Assembly: GCF_018143015.1 (NCBI RefSeq) | Contig: NC_054757.1 | Coordinates: 22,831,785-22,895,784 of the forward strand | Direction of reading: 5' to 3' | DNA length: 64,000 nt | Source: Lytechinus variegatus | Lineage: Eukaryota; Echinodermata; Echinoidea; Temnopleuroida; Toxopneustidae | Part shown: positions 35,000-48,540 of the stretch, in pieces | How the letters are laid out: each line of letters begins with the position of its first letter | Position numbering within the stretch: the stretch's first letter is position 1 | Notes under the pieces: generated by a model | What the model was told of the DNA's origin: nothing | Database searches by the model: none | Seen by the model: the letters and a program-made list of their open reading frames with translations, nothing else | Translations under genes and position numbers: made by a program

Positions 35000-37900
35000 T
35001 ATGATATATATAATCAAACTTGAGTCGCGATTGATTGTGTAGTTAAGAAATTGAAATTTTAGATCACTCTCATTTGACTTCAGAGCATCGCAACTCGTTT
35101 GAAGACGGGGTTCTGATGGACACATTTTTCTGGATTTAAAACAAAAATAACAATGAACAAAATTGTTTTTTTCAATATTTGATAGAGGCAAGGGCTCCCA
35201 TTGCAGAAGCAGAATTCCATGCATGTGTGGTGGCGATAATAGTATTTGTGATTGTCTTTTCATATCCAAGTCATTAGGTTCTTGCTTTTTGTCCATTAAA
35301 GTTGCCCATTTTGAGTAACAACATCGGCCGTCGCACCAAGTTTTCGTTTTCCTAAAAAGTAAACTTTCGTATTCTAAATTAAGCAAGACCGTGGTCATTC
35401 GGTCTGACAAGTCCATACACTACAGTACACCCAAACTATGGTTTTATTATTCAGAGTATTTCGATGGTCTTTGATAAGGCCTCGGGCTTAAATTATTGTC
35501 ATGGTAACCATTGAAATCCAAATATGAAGGCTTCATGACTTGGAGGGTAGAAAATGCTTGCGGCTATTTTGAAAAGTTTGGCAGGAGAAAAAAAGTAGTC
35601 CTCGATTCCGGAAAAAAAATCCAGAAATATGACAGATGAGATTAGCCTTGATCATAACTATGAACCGTGCCTTTAAGAGGTGAATCGTCAAAAGACATTC
35701 AAAAGACTACAGAAATACTGATTGTTTAGTACTTTCTTGTTCTTAAAACCGAAAAGGATTAATGTGAGAGGGGCTTCCAAGGTTAAAGTGTCGTCGAATT
35801 AATGATTTATCATTTAAAACTTTCATTTTTTCTGAGCTGTTAAATGCCGGTGGTCTTTGTTACAGAAGTCACATATAGTGCATTGGGAATTCACACATAT
35901 TGCGAGTGAAATGGGCGTGAGATTGGTATAAAAGAACATGATATAAACACAGTCGTGCGACCCCTGGCCGATGCCCCCCTTCTCGCCGGGTGCCAGGCGA
36001 TGGCGCACTATTGAGCGCTGTACATACCTCTGTCACGAAGGGCGTGTGTCCATACAGAGAATTTACCCTGGTTTGATTATTAGTACTTCTACGATTTTCC
36101 CAATTTCTGAAACATGAAAACTGAATAAACTTTTTTAAGTTGCATTGATTGATCGTTCTCTTGTATTTTGTTTAGATTTTAATTGTAAAAGGCGAACCCC
36201 TTCATCTATTTCATTTGTTAGCAAGTGCAATAGAGGAGATATTGTGAGATAATATATGAAAATTAATTCAGGCCCTATAACACCATATTATTCAATTAAG
36301 GAAACAAGAAAGTCACCTTTTTAGGTAGTAGAAATATCAGCCAATAAGGCGTTACCTCTCAAGTTTAGGCTTTCGCATTTATGGTATAAGACGAGGAAAA
36401 CAATTCTTGAATAATTCCTACAAATGTTTTATGAAAAATTAGATGAAATTGCATTTCAGGATAAATCAGACGAAGTGTTCGTATGGACACACCCAATGTG
36501 CAAATAAAAAGAGTAAATGGAGTATCGAACTTTTCTGCGGTAACAAGTAAGTAAGGGCGGGCACCGCCGTTTATATGTGTCAGAGGGATAGAAATTTATG
36601 GAAATCTGAATATCTCTAAGCGCACCATATCTGCTATTCAACAAAACAAAATTAACCTACAGATTGGCTTATTAAAGTGCTTATTATAATCTCATTTATG
36701 ACATGTCAACGGTACGAAGAAAAACGATTTTCCTTCATTTTCTTTGCTTTCTTTTTTTTTGGTCAGTAACTTGGGCATTGTCAATAAGCGAAGTGTCCCC
36801 CCGTGGATTGACTAATGCACGATGAACACGTATTGTATTATAATTTAGTTGATATTTCTGTTAATACAGCCCCGGGCTTGTTTAGACTGTACTTTTTTCT
36901 ACCCCGGACCGACCTGTGTGTTGGCGCGGAAGCCTTCCCGTGGTTCAGAACATAACAACTATGTTGCTCGCCAATTGCGATAGCGCCGTTTGAGGTTTTC
37001 TATGAACACAGACGGGTGAGCCTGCCGGCAGGATACTGGGAGCGATGGTCTTGTGTCATGCACTTGTCGTTCAGTTTGCGACAAGTACACGGGACCATTA
37101 GAGGTGACAGACCAGACATGAACAGAGTTACACAACCTTCTCGAACTATTGATTATTAGGAAGAAAAAAATCGTAAAATAGCCTTAAAAACGGACATACT
37201 TAAGCTTTTCGACATGTGACGGTAAAAAAAATCGTAAATTGAAAGATGATTTCAGTGAAAAATGATGCTAATGACGAATTTTTAGCACGTGTGAAACCAA
37301 ACTAGAATCACGAACGCTAATCACAATCATGAAGTTTTACTCAAATTCCAGAACGAATTTTGCGTGTGAAAGGCTTGACCTCCAAAATATTTTTTTCTTT
37401 GGGGGGCGGAGCTTAGGTGTCGTCCTTTCAAGCACTTCGTAGATAATACAATATTGTCATGCACTCATCGTAGTTTGTATCTGTGATGCATTGCTTTGAT
37501 TGACAGGTAACCAAAGACACATACCGCCTTCGCTCGGGAATTCGAATTCAAATCAGTTTCCGAGTGAGCGTGTGAAAAGTCCGATGATTATAAAGACGAA
37601 TTGCAATCATTATTACAATGATTCACGATTCACGTGTGAAAAGGCCCATGCTCTCATCGGAATAATGCCGCGGGAATGATCAGAACACTATAACAAATTA
37701 ATATATAGTGGAACCGGAGTTTTACTATGTTAAGGCTATAAAATAAAATCCACCCCTATATACAAAAGGTTTGTTTTGATAAAATAAGAAATTTTAAACA
37801 AGTTTAACGCTAAAAAACAGTCATCGAAATTTCATGTAAACTGATATATTTACAATATATTTTTGAAATTTTGCTTAAAACCTCCCTTTTAGGCTAAGGA

Positions 37901-39050
37901 ACGCAGGTTTTTGACAAAATTTAGGACACGGAGAAGGTCAGTAACTCGGCCGACAGAAATTCACACTAAGAAAATCAACACAAATAGAGTTGGACAACCA
38001 GGGAACATTTATCTATTTAATTATTTTAGATGTATAATAATTTGTTAATTTCTATAGATGGCATAATAAAAATCAATAGGGCTCATCTATTGTAGAAACC
38101 ACTATTTAAAGATTCTACAAAATGTAAATATCCATCGAATGATTGATTCTGAAAATGTAAGGGTTTCATACGGTATGACTAAATGTATCTCACTTCGACT
38201 GCAACAAAAATTAATAATACATAAACTTAATCTTAGGGGCCTATCGTTTATTCAAATAAACGGTGGGGACCTTACTCAAAGACTATGGTGATATGTGTAT
38301 ATATTATGAGCAAGAGGGCGCTTTATGAAGACTCTGAACATCGTGCGCACAGCGCCGCTTCCTTTATCCATGGTCCTATTTGTGATATAGGTCCATGCTT
38401 TATCTTCCAACTTGTTTCAGAAAGTGGAAGGGCTTGAAATAATTACACTTTGGGCTTTCATTGCGAAATTTCACTTCTAAAATTCGGTATTCTTAATCCC
38501 ATTTTGCATTATACCTTTATCCGGATGTTTTTATTGTTTTTTTAACTACATGTGCATTGTGCACGCAGATTTAGGCGCCGACCAACATGACCAATGGGAC
38601 TTTCGTGTAAGCACCCATGTGTTAAGTAGTATAAGCCTACATCCTTCCACTTAGTAAGCGAAGATGAAAATAGTTCCCTTCTTTTAGAGGGAAACTTTTT
38701 TAATTGGGGACGAGAACTATCAGCTCCACTCTTTTGCGGCGAGTAACTTTGCCTATTATTTTTTCAGACAAAATTGAATTTCCTGTGCCCCTCCCTCAAT
38801 TAATTCCTTAATCCGTCCTGACAACGAAAACACAAAAGTTTATTCAAAATTCACATTACTAATTCGATATTAACAATTTATTGTCATACTCAAAGTAAAA
38901 ATATATCAACATATAAGCATACAATTCATATATTCTGGCTTTTGGTATGCAACATTATGGCACTAATTATGATACAAAATTATACGACCGCAATACATGA
39001 TGATACTCAGCCAAAAACAAACCCAATGAACGTTGCGGAAACAGCGGCGC
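35000..39050. other. intergenic, no certain gene
   Basis: Mostly AT-rich. 36870-37110 is GC-richer and contains a hairpin. 37290-37640 has repeated ACGTGTGAAA-type words in both orientations and looks like an old DNA transposon. No coding exon recognised. Confidence 0.4.
37045..37098 (+). ncRNA. candidate hairpin, possibly small-RNA precursor
   Basis: Arms ATGGTC...CACTTGTCG and CGACAAGTAC...GACCAT pair imperfectly over about 20 bp around an 8-9 nt loop. It lies in a GC-rich island of an AT-rich stretch. Only the fold supports it; there is no evidence of expression. Confidence 0.2.
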
Positions 39051-39055
39051 AGAAC

Positions 39056-39563
39056 TTAAAGGGGAAGTTCACCCTGAAGAAAACTTTGTTGTAAAAATAG
39101 CATAAAAAATAGTAAAAAAATATTGGTGAAGGTTTGAGGAAAATCCGTTAAAGAGTAAGAAAGTTGTTAGAGTTCAAAATTTTGGATTTGTGACGTCATA
39201 AACGAGCAGCTGCCCCATGTGTTATGTAATATAAAATGTATGAATTTCAAATTTTGTATGGTTCCTGATGACTTAATTTTGTTTTCTTTTCATGATCGGG
39301 TGTGAAACGATTTGTCTATTGATATACAAAAGTTACAGTGAAAACCATTTTCAATTTTCTGAGAAAATGACATTTCGTTGATTTTTTACCATTCGCTATG
39401 TAGGAATGCTGCTCGCATATGACGTCACAAATCAAATAATTGAAATTCTAATAACTTTTTAATTATTTGATGAATTTTTCTCAAACCTTCGGAAATATTT
39501 TTTATTATTTTTTTTCTGCTATTTCTACAATAAACTTTTTGTCAGGGTGAACTTCCCCTTTAA
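39056..39563. mobile_element. TTAA foldback element family 2, copy 2
   Basis: TTAA at 39056-39059 and 39560-39563. Termini AAAGGGGAAGTTCACCCTGA / TCAGGGTGAACTTCCCCTTT are perfect inverses. Both halves pair along the element (TTTGTGACGTCATAAACGAG / GACGTCACAAATCAAATA). No coding sequence. Best preserved of the family here. Confidence 0.88.
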
Positions 39564-40654
39564 TCAATTAATTGGTGCTGCGAGAGGACCGCCTCAAGCA
39601 GGAGCCGGTCCAAACACCCATTGTGCCCTGGTTCGACACCAAACAATCACGAACACTACACCATAGCACACAACACAACACTCCACATCACAAAAACACC
39701 GCACATCACAATACCACACAACACATCAAAAAAATACCACACCAAAAATAGCCTAACTTGTATATACAAAACGAACGAAAATCGAATATTCAAAAGGAGA
39801 ACGAAAAACTAATTTACACAATTAAAGTACGTATAATCGACAAAGAAGAAGTATACGTTTTAGACTTAGGATTATTATTAGAATCACATGGACTACAAAA
39901 AAATAACAAACGAAATATTTCAATGTAATTGAAAGTAAAAAATATTCATTAGATAAAAAATACTATGGGTGGTAATAAGAAAGCCTATAGAACAAAATAA
40001 TCATGTTAATCGAATAAAATGATACCATTAAAAGCAGTATTACATTGTTCTTTGAGGCCAATTACCAAACTAATGAAAGTAGTTAATATAGTGATTAAAA
40101 ATTGTTGTTTTAGAGGCAAATGTGAAAACTTCTGAAATATAAATCGTTAACTATTACCAAGGAAAGAATTAATGTCACTTTTAAAATTTTTACTTAAAAT
40201 CATTAAATCATTGAGTTCATTCCTTTCCTTTGGGATCTATCTCTTATGAATCCAGAGTCATTTCCTATATTCGCCTTCTCTAAATATCTCCAGCAGCTCA
40301 TTAGACCTTTCCCCCGTCTAATGGTCATTCTTTCATCATTATTAACAACGAAGATTAATATGGACACGCGTTCCAATTCACACGAATATGAGCTATATTT
40401 GGAGCCTGGAGCGACTGCCTGAAAACAGACGGACAATTGGACATATACTTGTCGGCCAGTCACCCGACAGGAGGACAAGAAAGTTCCGAAACAGATGCGC
40501 ACCGGAAATTGCGCTTGCTGCTATGTCGTTGTCTAACGCGGAAATCACGTCTTGTTGTCTCGCAACGGAAAAAAAAAGAAATTTTGACGTTCCTTCCGCC
40601 GAAATGAAGCTGTGAAAATGTGTCCAAGTCGGGTATCCATTTAAACAACGATCA

Positions 40655-40830
40655 TGTCACGGTGGCGTAATCGAGTGGGTTATTGATTTCAAGTTCTGTC
40701 GCCCGTAGCGAAAGGTTCGACTCCCAACGCTCCCTTGTCCGCCATGTTGTTCTTGACCTCGCGCGTCATCGAAGGTCACGGAAAGCGCCCGGGGGTGACA
40801 CCCTGTAAATGGAAGTCGGGTACTATTTCA
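40655..40830 (+). mobile_element. possible tRNA-derived SINE
   Basis: TGGCGTAATCGAGTGG resembles an A box and GGTTCGACTCC is a perfect B box, 40 bp downstream. The following sequence has GGGGTGACACCCTGTAAATG, loosely like SINE bodies in this window. The body is not clearly the same family. Confidence 0.4.
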
Positions 40831-41057
40831 TAGTCATGATGTTGGTAGGAGCGAGGCATCCAATGCACCGATCTTCTCGCCACGTTCACCTCCTCTCTTC
40901 GTCGAGGCATGAAAACGTCACCGTAGCTTTGTAACATATAGATTTAAGTCGATACGCTCGGCATGTGCTGTTCTCTGTCCCCCCCCCCCCACTTTTTTTT
41001 TTCTTATTCAGCACCACTGACGGTAGATATTGCCTCTCCAATGTTTATCTTTCCCAG

Positions 41058-41147
41058 GTCGCTGCGGATATGTGCGCTGTAAGAGCCCCAGCTTTGAAAG
41101 CTAGAATTACAACCTTCCAGAAAGAAAATGGAAAGAAAGACGATTAG
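41058..41147 (+). CDS. possible terminal coding exon, unrecognised
   Basis: A pyrimidine tract and AG (TTTATCTTTCCCAG) precede 29 codons, VAADMCAVRAPALKARITTF followed by QKENGKKDD, then TAG. The charged C-terminus and codon pattern look protein-like, but no partner exon was found nearby and I do not recognise the family. Could be chance. Confidence 0.18.
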   Translation, partial: VAADMCAVRAPALKARITTFQKENGKKDD

Positions 41148-41899
41148 CGCTCTGAGGATTAAATTTTGCCTAACAAAAGACTTGTCATAACGGAGAGTAT
41201 CTTTTTAGCATGGTATATAACCTTGGTGTTGCCCCGTAACTTATAGCTAATTAGTAAGGCGTCTTTTGGCGGCTTAGCAAGCACTTTTATTCTGGGGCTA
41301 AAAACGATCGTCATATTTCCACAGTAGCAAGTAATTAAATATAGGTGATAACACTCTTACGAATGAAATAATATTAAACTGAAAAGAAATAGAAAGATTC
41401 AAAGAAAATGAAAGAATGCACGTGTGAGAATACAATGCCTTTGTGCCCTGTAATGTACGATTGTATACGATGTTTTTTTTAATGGAAATGATATTTCCAC
41501 ATAAGGAAACAGAAAGTGAAGGTTACTTAGGCATGTTAGGAGCTAGGTAACACGAAACGTCACGGGTAGAATTGAGTCCCGATTTCTCAGCGGAAAAAAA
41601 ATATAGAAAGTTAGGAAGATCACGAAATTCACGGGAAAGGCATTTTTCAGTCCAAAGAATTTAAATCAATTAAAAAAATCTATAAAAAACAGTGAAAAAG
41701 AAAACAATAAAACAAAACTGCAAAGTAGAAATGTCCAATAACCTTGTTTTCAGTGTTAATCTATTCATGGCCGTACGCAAAGGGGAGGGCCGGGGCAGGC
41801 GGGCAGTTGCCCCTCCCCTCGAAATTTACAAAACTTACAATTTTTAAGTGAAAAGGGGGTTCAAATCCCAGTGCAGTATACCATCGGTCAGTGGAATTT

Positions 41900-42640
41900 T
41901 ACCCTGACGAAAAGTGGTTTTTATAAAAGCAGAAAAAATAAAGAAAATATTAGTGAAGATTTGATGAAATCCATCAAAATTTAAAAGATTTATGTTCTTT
42001 TTTTTAGTTCATCATGTCATGTGAGCAGCTCCGCATGATATATCAAGTAATGTATTTTTCATAGAGGGAATGGAGTTGTGAAGTGTTATGTCTGATGATC
42101 ATGATATATCTATCACACAAGTAGAATTTTTCATTTTTTTAGAAAATAACATTTTCTTTTATTTATATCACCTGGAGGAGCTGATCGTCTTTTACCCCTT
42201 TCATAGTAAGAGCCGAAGTGGAGTTAGTCCGGAGTTCAGGAGGAGGAGTTACTCCACTTTGGAGGGCAATATGAAAATTCTGAGATTAGTTCGATTCGGA
42301 TTCAAAGCGGAGTACTCAACCCACTTCGAGAAGAGGGTTACAAACGGAGTTACTCCGCACCGTAAATGCAGTATGCGCTTATCGCTGTGATCTCGCCACA
42401 CGTATGGCGCGACTGCGGATACACCGCTGCGGTGCTTGCCAATATGAAAGGGGGTTTAAAGTCGGTCCGCAGTACAAGCGTATAAACTCAATCCGGAGTT
42501 ATTCCGGAGTAACTCCACTTCGCCTTCAGTATGAAAACGGTATTTGACGTCACAAAAGCAAGACATATAAAAAAATCCTATAAATTGTCATCAATATTTT
42601 CTCTAAATCACGGTAAAATTCTACTTTTTATGTGTTATCC
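41900..42640. mobile_element. TTAA foldback family 2, decayed copy 3, interrupted
   Basis: Left part ACCCTGACGAAAAGTGG...AAAATATTAGTGAAG and right part ATTTGACGTCACAAAAGCAA align with 39056-39563. The termini are lost. A separate 346-bp element (42195-42540) is inserted in its middle. Confidence 0.6.
42195..42540. mobile_element. 346-bp inverted-repeat element nested in a foldback copy
   Basis: Ends CCCCTTTCATAGT / ATGAAAACGG with TA on both sides (42193-42194, 42541-42542). Inner blocks GAAGTGGAGTTAGTCCGGA / TCCGGAGTAACTCCACTTC are strong inverted repeats. GGAGTTACTCC palindromes recur. No coding sequence. Confidence 0.75.
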
Positions 42641-42904
42641 GCCTCATCCTCTTCTCATCCGTTTGTCGCTGTTAAAATCTCTTAATTGAATTTCTTATAA
42701 TCGTCTTGTCTTGAACTGGTATATAGTCAGGGCATGTTACATAGAAAGTTTTAATTGATACTCACAACTAGATTGTGCACACTGTTTATACTAGAGACGA
42801 ATAAGATGGTTTACCTAATATCAGGGCCGATAAGTATTCGCATCCCACCCATATCAGCATGATGAATAACTACATTAACGACAACAAAAATAATCGTCTT
42901 ACTA

Positions 42905-43290
42905 TACTTTCTCTTAACCCCCCTTGTCTCTCTCTCTCTCTCCCGTGTTTCTCGCCCTCACACTCCCTTCTTGAATCGCCCCCCTCTCCTCCCCCCTCTC
43001 TTTCTTCCCCACTCTTTCTCTTTCTATCTACCTTTCATCCATTCATCTATCTATCTATCTATGTACCTACCTACCTATCTATCTATCTACCTATCTACCT
43101 ACCTACCTACCTATCTATCTACCCACCTACCTACCTACCTATCTATCTACCTACCTACCTATCTATCTACCTACCTACCTATCTATCTATTTATCTATTT
43201 ACCTACCTACCTATCTATCTATCTATCTGTCTGTCTATCTGTCTATCTGCTCTTCCCAGGATAATCATACTGATTATTGCTAAGTAATAG
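42905..43290 (+). repeat. (ATCT/ACCT)n microsatellite-bearing dispersed repeat, copy 2
   Basis: Pyrimidine-rich lead, then about 225 bp of ATCT and ACCT units (43024-43250), then the same border CCCAGGATAATCATACTGAT (43255-43274) as at 1.04 kb. The shared border shows a common element rather than two independent microsatellites. Confidence 0.8.
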
Positions 43291-44002
43291 AGACTTTATT
43301 CCGCGCTGCTATAAGCAAGAATTAATATCTACATCCATCTATCTACATATATAAATCTCTCTCTTTCTATCATTACCATCTACCTATTTATTGATATCTC
43401 TATATTGATCTATCTTTCTCTCGCCACACACCCCTTCATCGTACTCCAAAATACATCTCTACCATATACCATGATCTGATAAGCTTTTGTAGAAGGAAAT
43501 GTTACCATTTCATTTATCATTAATGATTACATAGTTTCCGAATGCACCTTTGTTAAAACCGAAACCACTGGTTATTGATTACCCGTTAGAAAGGAATAAT
43601 GCTTTCATAAAGAATCATAATAATATTTCCTAAGTTGTCATTCATTGATGAATTAACATCCGAATGACAGGGCACGCGAGGAGTCAACCGCAGTATAACA
43701 ATATCTCTTATTGATATTGAGAGATATGAACAAAATACTGCTTTGATATGATTTATATCTTTGTGTGAAGTTGGCACGCGAGAACTCACCACAGATCAAC
43801 GACGCAACTCGTGAATATATTCTCTACACAGTGTCTAATAAAAATTACGAAGCAGAGCTCACATGAACATTTCATGAGTTCACATCGTCAGACGAAAAGA
43901 AATAAGATACCAGTGCGCCATGAAAATGATTGTAGATTATTAAAGGTGACAACAACGATCGCTCGCATGGAAAATTATTCTGATTCTTACCATCATCATA
44001 AG

Positions 44003-44272
44003 TGGAGCGTTGTGGCCCAGTGGATTAGTCTCCGGACTTTGAAACAGAGGGTCGTGGGTTCGAATCCCAGCCATGGCGTAATTCCTTCAGCAAGAAACTG
44101 ATCCACAATGTACTGCACTCGACCTAGTGAGGTAAATGGGTACCGGTAGGAAGTAATTCCTTAAGAAGCCGTGTGCGCTCTGAACGCCTAGCTTAGTCGG
44201 GTAATATAGGAGCGCCTTGAGCCCTAACATACAAGGTGGACATGTGCGCAATATGAATACCCTATATTATAA
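44003..44272 (+). mobile_element. tRNA-derived SINE, copy 2
   Basis: Head TGGAGCGTTGTGGCCCAGTGG with intact B box GGTTCGAATCCC; body and tail as in 31195-31471 (GAAACTGATCCACAATG, GGTACCGGTAGGAAGTAATT, CAATATGAATACCCTATATT). Confidence 0.88.
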
Positions 44273-44279
44273 TGATCAT

Positions 44280-45290
44280 ATCATCGTCATTAACAGCAAC
44301 GTGATCACCACCATTTTGTAATATATCATAAAAATTAAAACGGTAGATATCACAATTAGATTTGTTTTTTTTTATAAAAACAAACGTCCATGAAATTTGA
44401 TTCGATGACCAATTTCTTGTTTCTACAAAGGAGAATAAAACTCTTGGAACAAGTTAGCTCTGTGAAAACAGAGAAATGAAATAATAAGTTCGGAGATACA
44501 ATTAGATATATGATATAATACAGTTTCCTAAAACCTCTATTGCATCCTCCGATTTAAAGGAATATATATATATGCCGATAGATTTGATGAAAGGGACAGT
44601 GTAAATGAAACATATAGATTAAAAAATACAGAATGAAATTCAAATTTAAAAAAGTAAAGAAGAAGTGTGAACAGAGTTTTGGTCTCACTACCAATGGGAG
44701 GATCTACATACTGTTAGAATTATCTCGATATTTATGTGGATTTTTGAAGTATACAATTAAACTAGTTTCGAGTGATTCATCGACGTTAGAACATAGAATT
44801 GCAAGGTTTATGAAAATAATTCGAGTTTAAACTCAAAACACTATTTTTCATATTTCGATTACCAGTTCGTGAAAAATTCAACTCAATCACAATTCTAGTT
44901 CGCAAATATGCTATTTTTAATGTACGTGGGTTTTAGAACTACCGCACTTGCTCATAAAATTTCATATAAAGTATCTGCATTTATTGTATCGTGACTGAAA
45001 ACATAACAAACGATAATAAAGGTCGACGCTCCTTTTTCTTTGCTTTCTTTTTCTTATTTATTTTCGTTCGTCGGACACGCGAGAACCAACGCCACAACAA
45101 AAGGGGATACACAGTCTTTGTATGGTGTCTCATAAAATAATAAAGTAGAGCTGTGTTGACGAACTGTATATCTACATACATACTCGGAACCCCAGCGTTT
45201 TAAATTCGGAACCTTAACGTTGAAACTGATGGATTGTTCGATAATCTATGAATAATGACTATAATTTTTAATCTGTTTGCCATCATGTTC
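44280..45290. other. intergenic, no gene seen
   Basis: AT-rich sequence without recognisable coding or RNA features. Confidence 0.5.
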
Positions 45291-45293
45291 ATG

Positions 45294-45847
45294 TTAAAGG
45301 TCAAGTCGACCCCAGGAAAATGCTGACTTGAATAAATAGAGAAAAATAAAACTAGCATAGTACTGAAAATTTCATCGAAATCGGATGTAATATAAGAAAG
45401 TTATGGCATTTTAAATTTTCGCTTATTTTTAACAAAATGTGTGATATGCACAACTGGGTGCCTCAGTCGATGATGTCACTCACTATTTCTTTTGTTTTTT
45501 ATTGTTAATTATAAACTATTTCCCTTTTTATAGATTTGACAATCAGGACCAACTTGACTAAACCATGCTAATTCCACATGTTCAGGGAGGATTTAATCAT
45601 TGTATCACTTGACAATGAGGAGAAAATTAAAATGTTTCAAATTTCATGTAATAAAATACAAAAGAAATAGTGAGTGGATGACCTCATAATCTCCTCATTT
45701 GCATACAAGCCAGGATGTGCATATAACTGTTTTGTGAAATTAAGCGAAACTTTGAAATGTCATAACTTTGATGAAAGTGTCAGTGTTATGCTTGTGGGGT
45801 TTTTCTCTTTTTATAAACCTTTTGTTGGGGTGGACTTGTCCTTTCAT
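45294..45847. mobile_element. TTAA foldback element family 1, copy 3
   Basis: Starts TTAAAGGTCAAGTCGACCCC and ends GGGGTGGACTTGTCCTTTCA; the right TTAA is worn to TTCA. It aligns with 11605-12211 and is somewhat shortened near the right end. Confidence 0.82.
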
Positions 45848-45849
45848 TC

Positions 45850-48400
45850 TTTATTCTTCTTTCATGTCAGTGTTCTCCCATCTCTGTCACTAAATTGAAT
45901 ATGTGAATACGTTAATATTATTGTTGATACACAATTTGATAGGTATTTTTATTAGACTAGTGCATATAAATTGGCATGAAATTATATATAATTCAGATAC
46001 AGTGATGATATCTTTCCTATATACCTTGCCATAATACTGGTGGCTTCGGGGTTGTTTTTTGTGTGTGTGTGTTTTATTTTTAGGTTTTATTTTACACGTT
46101 ATACCATTATGGACCTGCATTTTTACCCTACTAGCATTTGTATGCACCGTCAAATGTATTTCTCGTTTTTTTGTTCTGGGATTTCTTTAAAGGGAGAAAA
46201 TGTTGCTTTGAAAAACAAGAACCAAATTTACACTCACCCCTGTAGACCTTCAAGAGATGGATCCAAAATGAATGCTTTCTCAGGAGGTATACCAGTAATT
46301 GGTACCTCCCATGAAAGGTTTCTTTACCCTTAGATCTTCTTCTTTCTTTTCTGACGTAACAAAAGAATGTGTAAATAATGGATTGATGGAACAGGCACGC
46401 GAACCTCGCGAGAGTGCCGCATCCAAAATAGGCCCTAAAGAAAAACATGCAACAAAGTGATAATTGGGTATTCAAACTTGGATAATACCGGGAGAAGATG
46501 ACAAAAACCTGACTCAAAAAGTGTTGATGTTTTTTATCTCCGAGATGTAAAACCGACATAATTACGATGATGACAGCGACGGAGGACAAAATGTCTGCCC
46601 AAAATCATTACCTGTCAACAAAAACAGCATGCCCAGCGGGGGCACCCTATAATTATGACCCATTTTTCAAAGGATTATGGTAAATAAAAGGGCATTTGAA
46701 ATTCTGCATCCCTCTAGTAGTTTAGTCGTCTACGATTGTGTATCTAGTCTTTTCTTCAGGCTTTGCCACCATGAGCAATCAATTATGATAATTGGGATAA
46801 TCCCATCGAACGGCTGGATTTAGAGGCTTTGTTTGCCCCTCAAAGAGACGTCCGAGTACATCCCTTTGTAATGGACTTATCAAGATTCTAACTGTCCTAA
46901 AACTTTATCAAGAGGATAAATGAAATTGGATAATTGGTGATTATGGTATGTGTACATAGGAATGGACAACATGGATTAGATTTAGCGGGTTTCTTTTGCG
47001 TGGTAATATACTGAGAAATAAAAATACCTTAACACCAAATCTTCGTACAACGCAATGCAAACATGTTAGAAATCCGACCCCACCCCCAAAAAGGAAGACC
47101 ATGATCATGGGCACCATTTTCAATCTTGAGTGTTAATGTCCATGCGTGTATGTTAATTCTCAAAGTTTATAAAACAAAATGTTCTTTGCATTAAATCATT
47201 AGCACATGCAAAAAAAAGGAAGAAAAAACCCATTTTTTAGATCTCTGTTGTTATAATTTGAATTGATTTTTCATGTATGTATATGTGTTAACAGGACATT
47301 AATGAAAAACAACCTTATTGAATCGATCGTGTCTTTTTAAATACTGTACAAATATGTTGAATGAATAAATAAATTAATTAAAAAATAAACAAGTATAAAA
47401 ATAATTAAATGAATAAACAAATATGATAATAAATGATGCAATTATATACCCTCCAAATGCAACTTGTGAGCTCCTTCTGGGGAGCAACTTTGCACCTTTA
47501 ATGGCGCAGTTATTCACACAGAGGGTGCAGAGCCGTACCGTCAAGCAATTAAAGGAAGCTGCAAATTTGATTCTTGTACGGTGAAACATGAACAGATAGG
47601 TATATTTGTGACATTAATTTTGCAGACGTGTTCGTAGTGTGTTACCATTAATACTACATATGAAATTGATTCAAGATGAACATGAAATTGAGTGTATGTG
47701 ATTGAAAACTTTCTTGACTGATTCATTCTTTAACGTCCTCTTTATTACACTTCCATAAATGAATTATTCATAATCCTTTTATTCATTCAAAACATGAATA
47801 CTTTACAGAAAACCTAACAAAGAATGATGAGAAAATTAAAGCTTTTAAAGTACTAATTTTGCAACGTCACATGCGAATATTGTTGTCATATATTAATTTC
47901 ATTGGGTGCAATTTTCTCAGTGGATCGAAAATTATACATTTTACCTCTGCATTCAAGATAATAAGACACATCATTAAATAACTATGATAATACACCTGTG
48001 CAAAAACAAGATACAAGTATATTTAAAATTATTATTACACAATTAATATAAAGAAATGTGATGAATTGGATTGAATTAGGCCTACATTAAAATGTATATC
48101 GTTTGATTAAGGAATATCCGGGTGTGGGGGTTTTCCTCCTCGTGCAAGATTATTGGTTCGTATTTTGGTAAAAAGCAAATGTGTTGTAAACTGAACTGGA
48201 CAACTCACCCCTCAAAATTCGACAAGCTCACAACAGACTCGTCGATTAAATCCGATCATTTTGGAAGTGCGCCATCTATGTTCGGGTCAATGCACAAACG
48301 CCCTCGCCCTTTTCACGCGCATCAATTAACTATAGATATTGAGAGAGTGAATCAGATGAAAAGAAATAGAGAGAGAGGGAGAGAGTGAAATGGGGTGGGG
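45850..48400. other. intergenic, no gene seen
   Basis: Mostly AT-rich. A small hairpin, GCTCC-TTCTG-GGGAGC, lies near 47470-47485 inside TGCAA/TTGCA flanks. No coding frame is recognisable. Confidence 0.4.
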
Positions 48401-48540
48401 TGAAGAAGGAAAGTCCGGTCGATACTTATTATGTGTGTGTGGCTGTGGTAATTCGCCTTCTGTCATACCAAAGATAAAAACACTCTCTCTAATTGGTCAA
48501 TCCGATTTTACCCCTCTCCGCCACAAAGGAGAGAAGGGAT

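Larger units (their letters stand above)
39570..41890. other. intergenic with CA-rich tract and CpG-richer patch
   Basis: 39600-39760 is rich in CACA/CCACA words. 40380-41150 is CpG-richer with short open frames of unknown nature, a tRNA-like SINE head and a possible terminal exon (separate entries). 41765-41880 resembles a degraded MITE end. Confidence 0.4.

Noticed and set aside
42859-43287. 142- and 97-codon plus-strand open frames
   Set aside because: Translations of the ATCT/ACCT microsatellite.
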